Positions 12,201-24,320 are shown, numbered from the stretch's first letter. The stretch is DNA of 64,000 nt from Blasia pusilla (GCA_050084515.1 CM114271.1:62620001-62684000); one strand, 5' to 3'. The notes: generated by a model from the sequence alone, not told the origin. Made by a program: numbers and translations.

Positions 12201-15200
12201 CCTCAAGGTCTTTCGCAAGTTCCCATCAGTCTGTCCGCTTTGAAGCGCACATTTTGAGGTCTGCATTCATGAACTCCATGTACAAATACATCGACCTCTT
12301 AGGGTCTCCATGCCCCCTCTTTTGTATCGTGATGGGTTTCCCATCTTTTTTTATATATATATATATATATTTTATTCATCGGGAGAGTAGGTCGGGATTC
12401 CTTCCTGTCGAATGACCGGTAGGAGCTGATCGTCCACCTGGCCACCACAACTACTGTCGGCAAGGGTTTGATTCCCGATGTCGTGTCAGAATGACTACGA
12501 CATTCTGACACGACCGCGGAAATCTGTGGCCAAAAAAAGGAAAAGCATAGGGCTGAAATCTGAAAAGGGAAACGAGAGGAAATTAGAGGTCCAAGTGGGG
12601 CCATCGTAAGGGACCACCAGTGACTGGGGAAAGCGACAATTCGCCACTAGTGGGGGCATATTAACCAGTGCGCGGCAGAGGGGAAAGTCTTATAAAATTA
12701 CTAAGAACACGTGTGAAGTACACGTGGATATTCTAAGCACGATAAAAACGACACACATATATCGTTTTTTCTCCACATATTCTTCCGATCTCGCAATAAT
12801 TGCGAAACCGTGGAAATCTGTGGCCCAAAAAAGGGAAAAGCAAGCACTCGAGAAACATCAGCAGATCACACCTTTCAAGGGGAGAGTTGAGGTTCTTCTT
12901 TCCTTTGTTCTACAATTCCCCACTAGTGGCATTTTAACCAGTGCGCGGCAGAGGGAGAAAAAATTATAAAACCATTAAGAACAAGTGAATAGTCTAAACA
13001 CGATAAAAACACCACATATATATTGTTTTGTCCGCACATATACTTCAATCTCGCAATAAATGCGAAACCGCGGAAATCTATGGCCAAAAAAAGGAAAAGC
13101 AAGCACTCGAAAAACATCTGCAGATCACAAGTTTCAAGGGTGAGAGTTGAGGTTCTTCTTTCCTTTGTTCTTCTCTGTCCACTCAATTACTACACGTTCA
13201 TGCGTATCCATGCGCTTGTAAAAGGTTTAAGAAAATCTTAAAAACCAACTTTATATATATCCAATTAAAAATTCAACCATATAAAAATCCAACCAAATCG
13301 TGTGCGTACCTAGCTGCGAAGTCGAAGCACGCATATGCACTGTGAGCGTGCAAGATGCGGGCAATGGAGCGGGTTTTGGTGACAAGCCCAGTAACGTTGC
13401 TACAGGCGGAGAAAGATCCTACCTTTGGCCGGCCCTCGTACTTAGGATCGCGCAATGCTACTGTCAACTGCTCTAGGTCTATCTCCCCTGCTTTGTCGTG
13501 CGTAATCTCGACAACCTGTAGGACGAAAATTCAGAAAGGTAGAGGCGAGTGGTATAGGACAAGAAATTGAGGAATAATTTCAAGGATAAGCACTAATTTT
13601 GGGGCTTTATGGAACTGGAAACTTCAAATAAACACTTCTCCTTTTCAAAAACGAAATGTAGAACTCAAAATTTTAAGTTAACATAACACTAATTGGATTG
13701 TATCCGTAATTAAATTGTAGAATTGATTAAGAGGAAAAAACTTTAAATCTTGATTATCAAACAAATGTCACCAACTAAGAAAATAGGAAAGTGCCAAAGA
13801 GGTGTGACTCTCTTTACCATAATATTAGTTTCTTATTCATCCTATGGTGAGTGATTATCACCCATCATTACTCTAAAAATGTGACTTCCCCAACCACGAA
13901 AATATTCTTTCGAATGACCCAAGATATATGGTAAACTCTCATCAGTTAAAATAACATGTATCCAGCAAACAATATTATACATGATTATGTGATAATGGTA
14001 TACAAATTCAGATCCCAGTTAATGTTTTGACATTTGCAAGAATAATTAGAGAAGAAAAACACTTTTCTAAGATTTTATACTCTCCCTTTTACATGAATAA
14101 AAATTAAACTCATAGCAGGTAAGATGTGGAAGAAAATTTTCATGCAATGATCTTAGCAAATAAAAAGAGAATCAACGAGAGTAAAAAAGCCACACGTGCG
14201 GAAGAAAATTTTGCAAAAGAACTTTGACAAATAAAACTGAAAATGGATAAAAACATCTTGAAATAAAAGCCTCTACCAGAACCAATTTTCAAGAAAAAAA
14301 ATTCTTTGGGAATGAATTGTCTTTACAAATTAAGAAAATCGTTTAAATATAAAAAAGATTTTGATGAGTTAAAATACCCCCACCCAAAAGAATCCAAACT
14401 GAAAAATAAGTGAGGCTGTAGGATAGGAAAAACAAAAAACATCCGAAAACCATAGTTCTTCACAGAAAAAATCATTCGTTTCTCTTCTCATCTTTGGAAG
14501 GTTTCTCTGATATATTAAGGGAAGAAGTGAAAGAGCGGGTGAGAGAATTCAGAAAACACACCCTTTCAAAGTCAACGTTACACGTCATTCCTAGTGTTCT
14601 TAGTACTTTTTCTAAGTTCTATTCCCACAACGACCTTCATACCCGGTTTCGCCTGGGACCAGGAACCAGTCCGAACGACGAACGAGAAAGTCCACCATAA
14701 AGCCTCGAGGACGAACGCAAGCGGAGCTTAGCGGGCCAAGTCAGGGTCTACAGTAGACTCTATAGCATAGACATCATGCTACAGACAACTGTGGAACCCA
14801 CTAATAACGGACAGCCAGTCCTATGGACTGGTAAGGGTTTAGGACGGGAATAAAAGCGTGAGCAAACTCTCCGTGAACGGTTACTAAGAGCGGACAGACC
14901 AGAAGCCGGGAAACCCAGCCTTACCAACGCCGGCTATCAAAGACTGGTAATCGACCGGCTCCCTGAGAAAAGGTGGTTGTCAAAGGTGAGGGTGTCAAGC
15001 CCGGACTAGCCCATATTTTGATCCCGGCAGAAGGAGCGGCAATTTCGCAAGTCCGAAACCACTTCCGAATTGCAGAAAGATGCACTTGGATAAAAACGAG
15101 TGATGGAAAACCCATCGGAAATACAAAAGAGGGGGACTCAAAGAGCCAAAACCTGAAGGCCACAACAAGACCAGAAAAGGAAGAAGGGGGCATTCCCCCT

Positions 15201-18096
15201 TAACCACGAAACTCACCAACAGGAAGTGGAGAGAGAAAGGATTACAGGCCCAAATACGGGGAGCACCAAAGCCGAAAAGGTAAAGGGCACCCGGAATTGG
15301 CCCCACTGGACCAATGCCGGGTGCCCAAGAATCCCCAAGTGGACGGACTAGAAAGACTGTCTGCTCCGTTATTGTTTGTCCCCCTCTTTTGTACTTCCGA
15401 TGGGTTTTCCATCACACGTTTTTATCGAAGTGCATCATTTCTTCTTTACTACGGTACTACTTGCATCTGCTACTTCCCCGCTTGCAAGTGGGGAAGTAGC
15501 AGATGTCGATTAATTCGGGCCGGCTTACTGTAAGTAGGTGGCACCCACTTATAGGCACTTGAAAGTAGTCTTACAGCGACTATTGCAAAGTTAGCCGGTT
15601 CACCCTCTGACCAAATTGGTATCCCGGGACGGATGCGTCGGATGTGATTTCTTCCGTGGAATCACGTGCCCACGAGACTCCTGTCTATGCGCTATACAGC
15701 CCCCAAAGAATTAGATGTTGGTACTAAAATGAAAATGAAAATGAAAATGAAAAGTAGTACACACCTACCCTGATGAAGAATCAGAACGGGAATAAAACTC
15801 AAACGATAAAACTTCTAAAATTGAGAACCCAACAAACTCTTTTCTAGAAACGAAATGGAGTCGACGAAAGCAACGACCGGAAACACCTAGTGTAGCCAAC
15901 ATCACGGATGGAATAGATAATCCATATCATTATTTGCGCCATGATATTTTAAATATAGGTCTCTCGTGGACTGTTAGAGCTAGTGAGTTAATTAGATAAA
16001 AATACTGGGTTAGGTACGAAAATCCAATATGAAAAGTTATGTTAAGTCACGTTTACTAGTAGGGGACGAAGCCAGATCCTTGTTTAATAACTCAGATTAA
16101 ACTTCTCTTACCAATGTCTGTAAAATTGGTGTGTGACACAAAAGTATTTTTGAGTGAGACTCGTCAAACAAACCCGGAAACCTGCATCCTCCAATTATTT
16201 TGAAACACGCTACGTTTTGGGAGGGAAGGGAAAGGTGTCGTATTAGATGAGGGAAATGAGGATCAGCAGAGGGAATGAAAGAATTTTTCGTGGGATGTTA
16301 TGAACTACTGAGAATGTTACATGTATGGAAACTATGTTTTAATCAAATGGGGTATGAAACAACAAAGGTACCCGGCGACATAGTAACCACGGGAGAGCGA
16401 TGTAAATAAGGAACGTGCGGTATCCGAAGTTTGAAATCCGTTGACACCTGGAGTCACCCAGACTTTGCGCGGAACCGTTAAATTGGTTGAAAGCCCATCT
16501 AGCCCACCTTCAGAACGTTAGGCAGCTGGAGAAACCATAAACACTAGCAATCAGTAGACTTACTGATACGGGACGATGCGACTAGATGATAGATCTGCTG
16601 ATCGGCACAGAATGATGGTGTGGTAGCAAGCGAATGGTTAAGGTTGCCCCTGCTCAGACAAGGCGCAAATTTCAACGTAAAATCTAGGCTTAGGCTTGGC
16701 GAAATCAACATCATCCTTTTGATTTTCCTATGCGTTTAGAGCTGTGAAGCTGTCCACACAGGAGATGATGGACACGAAGACTTAAACACGAGCCACGAGT
16801 ACTCAATCCGAGTTATCGCGACGAAGCTCAGCCTGAAGAAGTGAAGATAGTTGGTGACAGAAATTTGAAAGTGATACCGAGTAAATGGATATCTCGGTGC
16901 ACGTGGAATGCTAATGGGATGAAACTTATGAGAGATGTGGACTGCCCCATGACATGAGGATTTCCAGATTTAACTCGCTACTGACAAAGCTCACCCGCAT
17001 GAGAAGAAAATCCAACGAGGTGAAATTCGGATTTGAGACCCAAAAACTCGCTGTTTAGCAGCAGCAGGAAACTATCGAGCTCTCAACTGAGCTTGGGATT
17101 ATCGAGGAACAACGATGCAATGCAATTTTATCTTAGGACGATTCCCTAATTCCTGCTGTCCGGAGGGATTAAATTATGCGCAGGGATTCTGCTGGAGCTG
17201 TAACTCCTGCCCCAGTCGACCTCAAGACTGTAAGAACAGTTACTTGAACCTGGGAATTGGAATTGACATGGCGATGGTTTGAGTTGTGCTCACCTCTGCC
17301 AGGCTTTCGCGCCATGAGAGAAGATTAGAGTGGTGCTCATACGGCCCGACGAAGACAACCCATCTACTGTTCTTCTCCAGCCCTGCTAGCACCTGCTGCT
17401 TCAATGGCGACGCAACGGTGATTCCCATCATTTCTTGTAGCTTCTTCATCGCTGCAGTGGACCCGAATCCACAGAAGAACAGCGCGTCGTCCTCCGTCCC
17501 CCTTAGACATTTCTTGATGTATGCAGCTGCACCGTCAACAGCACGACCCATTGTCTGCCCCACGAAATTGTCGACTGTATGTGTGTTACCTGGAATCGTT
17601 TCCGACACAGTTAGGACTTCCCGGCCTGAAATTCGAGTCGCACTACAACCGGCCACGCTGTTTCCGGATTCACAGGTTTCGCTGAATTCTGTAGAATCAA
17701 TCAATTTTAAGTGAAGGAAATGGAGTGCAACAGATAACCGCGAATAATAGTCGAGACTGTCTTACCGTAAACTGGGAGTAGGTGGTGTAGTACATATTGC
17801 TCTATGCACATGAGGCTTCGACCGGAGGCAGTGTGATCGGCATACAAGAGTTTCCTTTCCCCGAAAGGTGTAACGCATTCGGCATGTCGCCCAACAATTT
17901 GGGACCGCAGCCACTCTATCTTTCGTCCCGGCGAAATGCTCTCGACAAGATTCGGTAATGGAAACTGGATGAAATTTGAATCCGGCGATTCCAACACGAC
18001 CATCGATGTCCGATCTGCACGCCGACGGGCCTCATTCTTGTGAATCTTCTTCTCTTTCGGCTTCCTCTTCGCACCGAATCTCTTTAGTACCTCCAT
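9242..18096 (-). CDS. Class V aminotransferase / cysteine-desulfurase-like protein, six exons
   Basis: Exons (minus strand): 18096-17766, 17589-17294, 13515-13310, 11735-11537, 10989-10237, 9715-9242. Every junction has GT-AG borders and the sum is 2259 bases, an open frame of 752 residues, so the gene looks intact. The fold is a PLP-dependent class V aminotransferase. ADHTASGR near residue 90 and CGFGSTAAM in exon 2 mark the N-terminal half. SPHKFMGGPG in exon 4 holds the predicted PLP lysine (about residue 303), and GGGTV follows. GIQGRGGCSCAGPYGH in exon 5 carries a candidate catalytic Cys pair. Exon 6 is a C-terminal extension starting GFESLKPGW. Relatives are usually annotated as cysteine desulfurases of unknown substrate; sulfur transfer is inference. 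Exon 5 has a Ser/Lys-rich linker of about 110 residues with an in-frame duplication of PGGASPLRQFFS. Introns 2 and 3 are large and transposon-filled. The ATG at 18096 is the first in the frame; an upstream exon cannot be excluded. Confidence 0.88.
9716..10236 (-). other. Intron 5 of the aminotransferase gene
   Basis: Bounded by a GTAACG donor after exon 5 and a TTTTGGCAG acceptor before exon 6. It contains a box-B-like word GGTTCGATGCC near 9870, as in tRNA-derived SINEs, but no matching A box or tail, so no element is called. Confidence 0.6.
12304..12345 (+). repeat. LINE 3'-tail fragment followed by (TA)n
   Basis: CCCCCTCTTTTGTA and GATGGGTTTCCCATC match the tail of the LINE-like element at 19880-19940. 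A TA run follows at about 12350-12369. It is one of three tail fragments inside this gene's introns. Confidence 0.55.
12480..12514. repeat. Perfect hairpin with 14-bp arms
   Basis: GTCGTGTCAGAATG (12480-12493) and its exact reverse complement (12501-12514) are separated by seven bases. It lies at the edge of the tandem repeat in intron 3. Confidence 0.85.
12513..13180. repeat. Tandem repeat, unit about 260-290 bp, just over two copies
   Basis: The landmark CCG(C/T)GGAAATCT(G/A)TGGCC occurs near 12514, 12807 and 13067. CACTAGTGG with CCAGTGCGCGGCAGAGG occurs near 12646 and 12918. AAGCAAGCACTCGA through TTCCTTTGTTCT is shared by the second and third units. Unit divergence is modest, so the duplication is fairly recent. 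It lies wholly within intron 3. Confidence 0.8.
15075..15205 (-). mobile_element. LINE 3'-end fragment, minus orientation
   Basis: Inverted match to 19810-19940, including GGGGGCATTCCCCC, GGCCACAACA, AAAGAGGGGGACTC and CCATCGGAAATACAAAAG. It looks like a strongly 5'-truncated insertion of the element at 18480-19945. Confidence 0.75.
15370..15442 (+). mobile_element. LINE 3'-end fragment, plus orientation
   Basis: CCCCCTCTTTTGTACTTCC, GATGGGTTTTCCATCAC and TTTTTATCGAAGTGCATC match the last 60 bases of the element at 18480-19945. It is immediately followed by the hairpin at 15464-15505. Confidence 0.75.
15464..15505. repeat. Perfect hairpin with 16-bp arms
   Basis: CATCTGCTACTTCCCC (15464-15479) and its exact reverse complement (15490-15505) are separated by ten bases containing CTTGCAAG. 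It stands about 20 bases after a LINE tail fragment, in an intron. Confidence 0.88.
15725..15754. repeat. (AAAATG)n microsatellite
   Basis: Four consecutive AAAATG units, within intron 2. Confidence 0.9.
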
Positions 18097-18479
18097 CTAT
18101 CGCATCCAAAGAGGGAGCGCAGCTAGATATCTCTATACCTAGTCTACGATTGAATCCTCTATCACCTACAGTACTAAATCTGAAGAAAATCCTTCGGTGG
18201 GCTTAACTCTGGCCTCGGAACGTAGAGTTCCACATCCGAATGATCAACAGCAAAGAACTCCACACATTTCGAGCCAAAAATCATGATCCAGCGAGGATGC
18301 TTTCGTTTTATAGCGCGGCGATTCTATCGGGAAACGAGGTCGACGAAGTACGTGGGGCCAATGATCTCAGCGGGACGACGTAGAAGTCCAGTGACAAAGT
18401 CAACGACAAGTCTCGATCGGAGGGTGGGGGAGATTTATAGTCTGAAGACGGTGGATTTCTTCAGACTTCATTCATTACG
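18097..18479 (-). promoter_or_regulatory. Upstream region of the aminotransferase gene
   Basis: The 380 bases between the aminotransferase ATG and the LINE fragment. I see no clear TATA box. The promoter and 5' untranslated region should lie here or within the LINE remnant. Confidence 0.35.
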
Positions 18480-19945
18480 AGTGTCCAATTCTTGCAGGAA
18501 GTCTCTCTTCTTGTTTTGCTCGTAGACCTGGTTACCTCATTAGAACTCGGACATCTAGGCACTTTTCTTCCCTATATAGATCTTTTGATAGGAAGCTCAT
18601 GCAGGTGTTTGGGGATCTTCTAGGACCCGGCTCCTTAGAGTGCCCCATGGGGGAGTTAGCTCGTAGACAGGCCTCTTGGCCGATTTCTTTTGGTAGAGTA
18701 GGTCTTCTCTCGACCGAGTTAGTGGCGCCCTCCGCTTTTTTAGGGAGTTGGGCCACAGTGGCACCCCTCCTTTGCTCCCGATTTTTTGTTAGAGATAGAC
18801 CGCTCCTTCTACACTCGTCTCCCGGGTCGAGGATGGCTCTTTCCCACTTCAGGTCTTCACTCACGGCTTGTAGAGATTCCTTTCGAGTTGAGGCGAGCCG
18901 TTCTCCCCACTTTCTCCTCCTTAGTTACCTCCGGTCGGGCCTGGGCTCCAATCTTCCTGGATGGAAGCCCACTTTGAGGCAGTTTTTAGAGGCACTATGT
19001 CTGACGGGAATATCCCCATGGAGGTTAGGGCCCGTATTCGCTCTTGCTCGGAAAGGGGCAGGCTCATGGGTAGGGGCGCGCCCCTTCTCCAGCTTTCCGA
19101 TCGCACCACTTACCTATACCCAGCGATGCGGCTCCGCTTGGGCCTCCCCAACCATCGGTGGTTGGTTCGACACACTGCGAGTGTCGCCGGAGCCTGGATC
19201 CACTTGGTGTGCATTTGGCACGCTGTCTAGTTGGGGGTGAGAGGATAGCCACTCACGATGCAGTGCGGGATATCATGTTCAGTATTGCTCGGGAGAGTGG
19301 CTTCCATGTGAGAGAGAGGCACTACTCCATGCGGGATTCCCTCATTCGTGCCGATCTCTACATGACACGTGAGGGTGAGGTGGTTGTGGCGGGACGTGGT
19401 AGTCCACAGATCCACGCGGGAGGCGATGCGAGCCCAAGTGGTGGCCCAGGCGAATGCTACAAGGAGCGGCGGCGGCGGCGGCTGGGGCGAAGAAGACACA
19501 TATCTGATCGACTACACGAGGACACATCTTCATCCCCTGGCCATAGAGATGTATGGGGCTATGGGGAGAGGTTCGACTTGTTCTTACGGACTGCGCCCAT
19601 CATCTCCACTCGAGAAATGGGTTATCCTTAGCTCTGCGATTCAGTATTGTAGGCGGCGGGTCTCCATAGCGTTGCGGCGTGCCAGGCTAATGGGATTTTG
19701 CGGCGGGCTCAGGCTGTGGGAGACGCCGGCGCTAGAGGCCCACTTAGTAGTAGTCATAGCTCTCTTGTTGTTGTTGATATTGTCTCTGCTGTTGGTGAGT
19801 TTCGTCATTAGAGGGGGGAATGCCCCCTTCTTCCTTTTCTGGTCCTGTTGTGGCCTTAAGGTTTTGACTCTTTGAGTCCCCCCTCTTTTGTACTTCCGAT
19901 GGGTTTTCCATCACTCGTTTTTATCGAAGTGCATCTTCTTCTTCC
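18480..19945 (+). pseudogene. 3' part of a LINE-like (non-LTR) retrotransposon
   Basis: 18599-19240 contains FGRVGLLSTELVAPSAFLGSW, like the segment after the RT of non-LTR elements with QGDP-type RTs. 19158-19631, in another frame, has the C-terminal zinc-binding motif CECRR...GVHLARC with THDAVRD. Several frameshifts break it and the RT is absent, so it is a 5'-truncated dead copy. The 3' untranslated end (19800-19945) is reused as isolated fragments in the introns of the neighbouring gene. It faces away from the aminotransferase gene, starting about 380 bp upstream of that gene's ATG, where it could affect the promoter. The RT of the same general class is seen at 28548-30355. Confidence 0.72.
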
Positions 19946-21640
19946 CGCAGATGGTTCTAATTTGTTGCTAGTTCGATTTCTAGCAAAATCAGAAGACACG
20001 GCGATTCGACGATCTACACAATTTAAGGGAAAGAAATATCCCGATAAAAATTTGATTTCCTCATAAATGGCACGCGAAATCAAAGTAAACTGTTCTAGTA
20101 TTCCCGCGTTGTGAGTAAATGTCACATGATTTGATGCTTGTGAACTTTAATTCCTCCGATATTCTTAATATATTAATATTAGTAAATATACATGGTACCA
20201 CTTTAGGGCGATGTAGGGGTGAGATATCTGAATGATAACATTATTCGGTAGCTACGTAATAGTGTAGGAGGTCAGTTTTTAACCTATTTCTATTTCATGT
20301 TCCTTTTTGAAAAATAAAATCATTTCTAAAATAATGACTTGGAACGTAAATTTGGAGTTGATTTAAATTCGAACTTGCATGCATTTGGTATACTCACACG
20401 GTATATGTATATGCATTTGGTTATTTACGTCAGCCATTATTACAAGTGTGACTAATGATTAAATTATCTCCCAAAGCGCTAGCCTTGTCAATTGTGGTCC
20501 TATGTCTACGGCGAGATAAAAGAAGGTTCTAAAAAATAAAGAACAAACTTCTTTATTTTTTTTAAATAAATAAAATAAAATACTATTCTGTAGCTCGTGC
20601 CATGAACGGGAGAATATCCATGCTACATACAAATTCAAATCTTTTTTTTATTATTAAAAAAATTTTATTTTTTAAATGAAGGATGAATGTGTTTGCGAAT
20701 CAAGAAGGCATTCTTCAATAATAATAAAGATTTTTGAGTCTCTTTTTAGGAGAAACTAAAGTTGGTTAGATCAGTGATGAGGGATTGGAGAGACAAGGTA
20801 TCGGGATCAAAAATTACGATGCCATAAAAAATGCCCACAGATTATATTGAATGGGAAAGCCATGGCTCTTATTCTCATACACCATTCTTGGATTGCAAAG
20901 ATCCAAGATAGTTCTAATGTTGCCAATAGATGATCACGGCTGAATTGCGCCATCAAAGACTAAGGAAAAGCTATTAAAATTTGATGTTCACCGTTTTGGA
21001 CCTTCGATACGAATCCAATGATAGTCTTATTGGCTCCCTATTGGAAAATCTCAAACATAACGGCCTCCTAAAGATGGATTCAACTTTATCTTCCCCTTTC
21101 AAATACTAGACTCAACAAGCCCCAACACGATCTTGGTAGATATGATTGAGTCTATTCATCCTTCTATTTTCTAATTTGAATCTGATTGAGCTTAATTTTG
21201 GGTTTTCAGATGGAGAAAGAAGAATGTATTTATTGTTACCAATGGTCATATGCATGAGGCTATAACATAATGCACAAAATGCCCCAGTAGATCAGTAGGC
21301 CTTGAGGCTTGAGTTTGATATCGACCTTGTACCTTTCTTCTTTCGTAACTCATCAATGATACTCCTTGACTCAACCCCACAATGAACGCTACTGTCTCTT
21401 CTTGCTTGTACTACATTCCTCGCTCCTATAATGCTCTCGAAACACCAATTTTGACAAATGTGGTCTTTTAGAAAACCCGATTTTGTTCTAATATGATTAT
21501 TGGACAAATCAAGTGTATGTCACTTAGGGTTTATGGCTTACGACCTGAGGTGTACAGCTTGGAGTAGTAGATAGATTCTTTCCTTAGTCATTTGACAAAC
21601 CTAGGGGTGTAATGGCCCTTGAGAGTGATCTAAATTTTGT
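19946..21640. other. AT-rich intergenic stretch
   Basis: Long A/T tracts at 20540-20700 and no recognisable coding sequence. Confidence 0.5.
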
Positions 21641-21689
21641 GTGTATATGGCCAATAAATTAATAGTACCTAGATCTAGTATAATTATCC

Positions 21690-22350
21690 ATGACTTAGGG
21701 TGTAGGGATTTGGATGTTTCGGCTTAAGGTTTATGGCTTTAAGGCTTTAGGGTTTTTTGGCATACACTTAGGGTTTAGGGTTTATGACTTATGGGCTTAG
21801 GTTTATGACTTAAGGCTTAGGTTTTATGTCTTAGGGTTTAGGGTTTTAAATCTTTAGGGGCTAGGATTTAGGGTTTAGGTTTAAGGGTTTATGATTTATG
21901 GTTTATGGCTTAGGGTTTAGGGTTAATGGCTTTAAGTATGGGTTTGGAGTGTTTAGACTTTGGATTTTGGAGTTATGCCTTCACATAGGGTTTAGGGTTT
22001 ATGGTTTATGGCTTAGGGTTTATGGTTAATGTCTAACGGTTTGTGGTTTATTACTTAGATTTTAGGGTTAATGGCTTTAAGTAAGGGTTTGGAGTGTCTA
22101 GGGTTTATGATTTATGGCTTAGGGTTTTGGCTTAGGGTTTAGGGTTAAGTGTTTCGAGGGTTTAGGCTCAGGGTCTAAGGTTTAGGCTTAGGGCTTAGGG
22201 TTTAGAGTTTTAGGCTTGGCAAAGGGCTTAGGATTTTTGGCTTAGTCTTAGGGTTTGGGGATTATGGGTTTGACTTAAGGTATTGGATTTTTGGCATTGG
22301 CGTATGGTTTAGGGTTGAGGATTGAGGGCTTAGGGATTAGGGTTTACCCT
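21690..22350 (+). repeat. Degenerate interstitial telomere-like array (TTTAGGG)
   Basis: Dozens of TTTAGGG or one-step variants (TTATGGC, CTTAGGG, TTTATGG) in one orientation over about 650 bp. TTTAGGG is the canonical plant telomere unit. Heavy variation shows it is an old internal array, not a chromosome end. It could come from telomere repair of a break, an ancient fusion, or a telomere-like satellite. Confidence 0.85.
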
Positions 22351-22799
22351 TTAGTTAAATAACATTTGGAAATTATATTGCACAATAATAGGATGAAATA
22401 TTATGGCTTGTGAATTTAATACAATTATCGAGTGTAAGGGTGTATGAGATTGGGTCTGTGGTTTAGCCTCTATGACTTAGGATTTAGGGTTTTATACTTA
22501 TTAAGTATTCAAGGTTGTAAGCTAATAGGTTTTGGGACCTAATATGATATAGAGTGTAGTATTACTTAGGGAAACCATGTTTTCATCTAATTTCCAAATG
22601 GATGGATTCCACTACTTCAAGCAAGTTGGAGCTAGATACTAAACAGCAGTGAATTGGGAATAATATGGAATGTGATTCAAACAATAAAAGCTTCAACACA
22701 ACCATTTATTCCATAATCTCATACCATATGTTCAAGTATAAAGAAAATTTATAAAATCAAGTGATGAGCATTGACAACATTACATTAAGTTGGAATGAA

Positions 22800-24320
22800 G
22801 ATAGAGTAATGGTGTTCTTGTCAGTCAACTCTATCTTCTAGAACTAGGTTAGTGCCAAAGGTTATTCTAGACTTTACAAAATTAGCCACATCAATAGGGA
22901 TACTCAGTAGTCCACCCCCTAATGCATATGTTGAATTAGCGAAAGATGCGATAATCGACTCGTGTGGACACAACATTGGTTTTTCACTATCATTCTTCTC
23001 CCATTTCTTTAGATCCCAATTTTGATGTCTCTTGTTTGGGACTATGTTCCCTCTTCCGAATGTATTCAATCGCTACCAATTCAGAAAGTAATGTATTCAA
23101 TCGCTACCAATTTTAGAACTCTAACTAGAAATTGTCCCATCCACATGGATTCTCGGTTGATTTGATTTTTTTAATGGAAAAATAAATATTTATTTTCCAT
23201 TAAAAAAATGTAAAAATTTCTCAATCAAATTTTTTTTATAAAAGGATAAGGTATTTTTTATTATGGAAATTCTCACGGATTTTTTTCTTTCTTGTCTTGG
23301 TCTAATTATTGGTCGCAAACCTTTAACAAAACTTCCAAAGTCTACTTTTCGTCCAACCACACCTACTTTCAAATGACATGGCTGAACCTAAAAAACCCAC
23401 CCTAAATCACTTGTAAGGTTATTTGACTTGTTTGACGCCTGATCCAAAATTTCCACAAATGGATTAAGAATATTTTGTGCGCATTCATTAGAAACTAAAA
23501 TATGTCCATGGACCTCCTTAAAGCACCGCATGCAATAAGTCCAAAACCGTTGTGTAACACAACTGGACCCACTAGCAAGTGGACATCGGCACGCACAGCA
23601 GCTCAGCCAAACAACACTGCACATGGATTTTATTCCATACTCATTAAGATTTAGAAAGATTTAGAAACTCTTACAGCGGTTAGCTTAAACTTGCGAGAGG
23701 TGTTCTCCAACATTGAAATCTACCAATGCAACTTCTTCTTCCTCCATTGATAATATATCCACTCTAGGCGTGAATCTAGTGGGCCCATAATAGTGATCTC
23801 GATTTTGAAGAATTATACTTCCAAATACAATAGGAACTTGAGAGTTTTGTTTAGTTAGAGGCCAAAAATTCTCCAATGTCTTATAGAACGATGAAGCGAT
23901 GTCACGGGCTATCAAACTAGTCGTATTATTGGTACCAGAGTCTTCATTTGTTGCTGTCCTCTGATTTAATCCCATATTTTGTACCTTGTCCTCAGGGTTT
24001 CTACAAGGAAACAATCAGTCAAATTCCTCAATCGTCTTCCTCCACTGCTGTGCTAGTTGTTGGAACTGCACCTGTGTACCTTCAGAAGACTTGCTTCCCA
24101 TCTTATCAAAGTACTCAATATATTGAGATACACTTTTCTTGACATCTGAAAATGCCTTCAAGGATGTGGGCAATAAGTGCTTTGGATTCGGAGTAGGGAT
24201 AAGAGGATATGCAATAATTTCATGACCTAACAACCCGTCATACCCACGCTCATTTGGCAACCACTCTTTATCAGAACCATATATCTTGTAATGCATGCAT
24301 AATGGGCATATCATCAGGAG
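22800..24320 (-). pseudogene. Unrecognised broken coding stretches
   Basis: Minus-strand ORFs at 24314-24015, 24014-23685, 23624-23388 and 23069-22821 follow one another with stops and frame changes. The first has CPLCMHY and GLLGHEIIAYPLIPTPNP, then a hydrophilic helix-like segment; the second has SFYKTLENFWPL and a run of acidic residues. The composition looks coding, but I recognise no family. A transposon-derived gene or a decayed host gene are both possible. Confidence 0.3.

Larger units (their letters stand above)
11736..13309 (-). other. Intron 3 of the aminotransferase gene, repeat-filled
   Basis: Donor GTACGC after exon 3 and acceptor ATGCAG before exon 4. It holds a LINE tail fragment (12304-12345), a TA microsatellite, a short hairpin (12480-12514) and a tandem repeat (12513-13180). 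These are listed separately. Confidence 0.75.
13516..17293 (-). other. Intron 2 of the aminotransferase gene (3.8 kb)
   Basis: Donor GTGAGC after exon 2 and acceptor CCTGTAG... CTACAG before exon 3. It carries two LINE tail fragments in opposite orientation, a hairpin and an (AAAATG)n tract. 13570-14480 is AT-rich with nothing recognised. 14500-15070 is GC-richer and unassigned. 15800-17290 shows no feature I can support. Confidence 0.75.

Noticed and set aside
14640-15060. GC-richer stretch with words such as GCGTGAGCAAACTCTCCGTGAACGGTT that faintly recall domain V of a group II intron or inserted organelle DNA
   Set aside because: The stem does not pair properly and no domain VI, intron start GTGYG or maturase sequence could be found.
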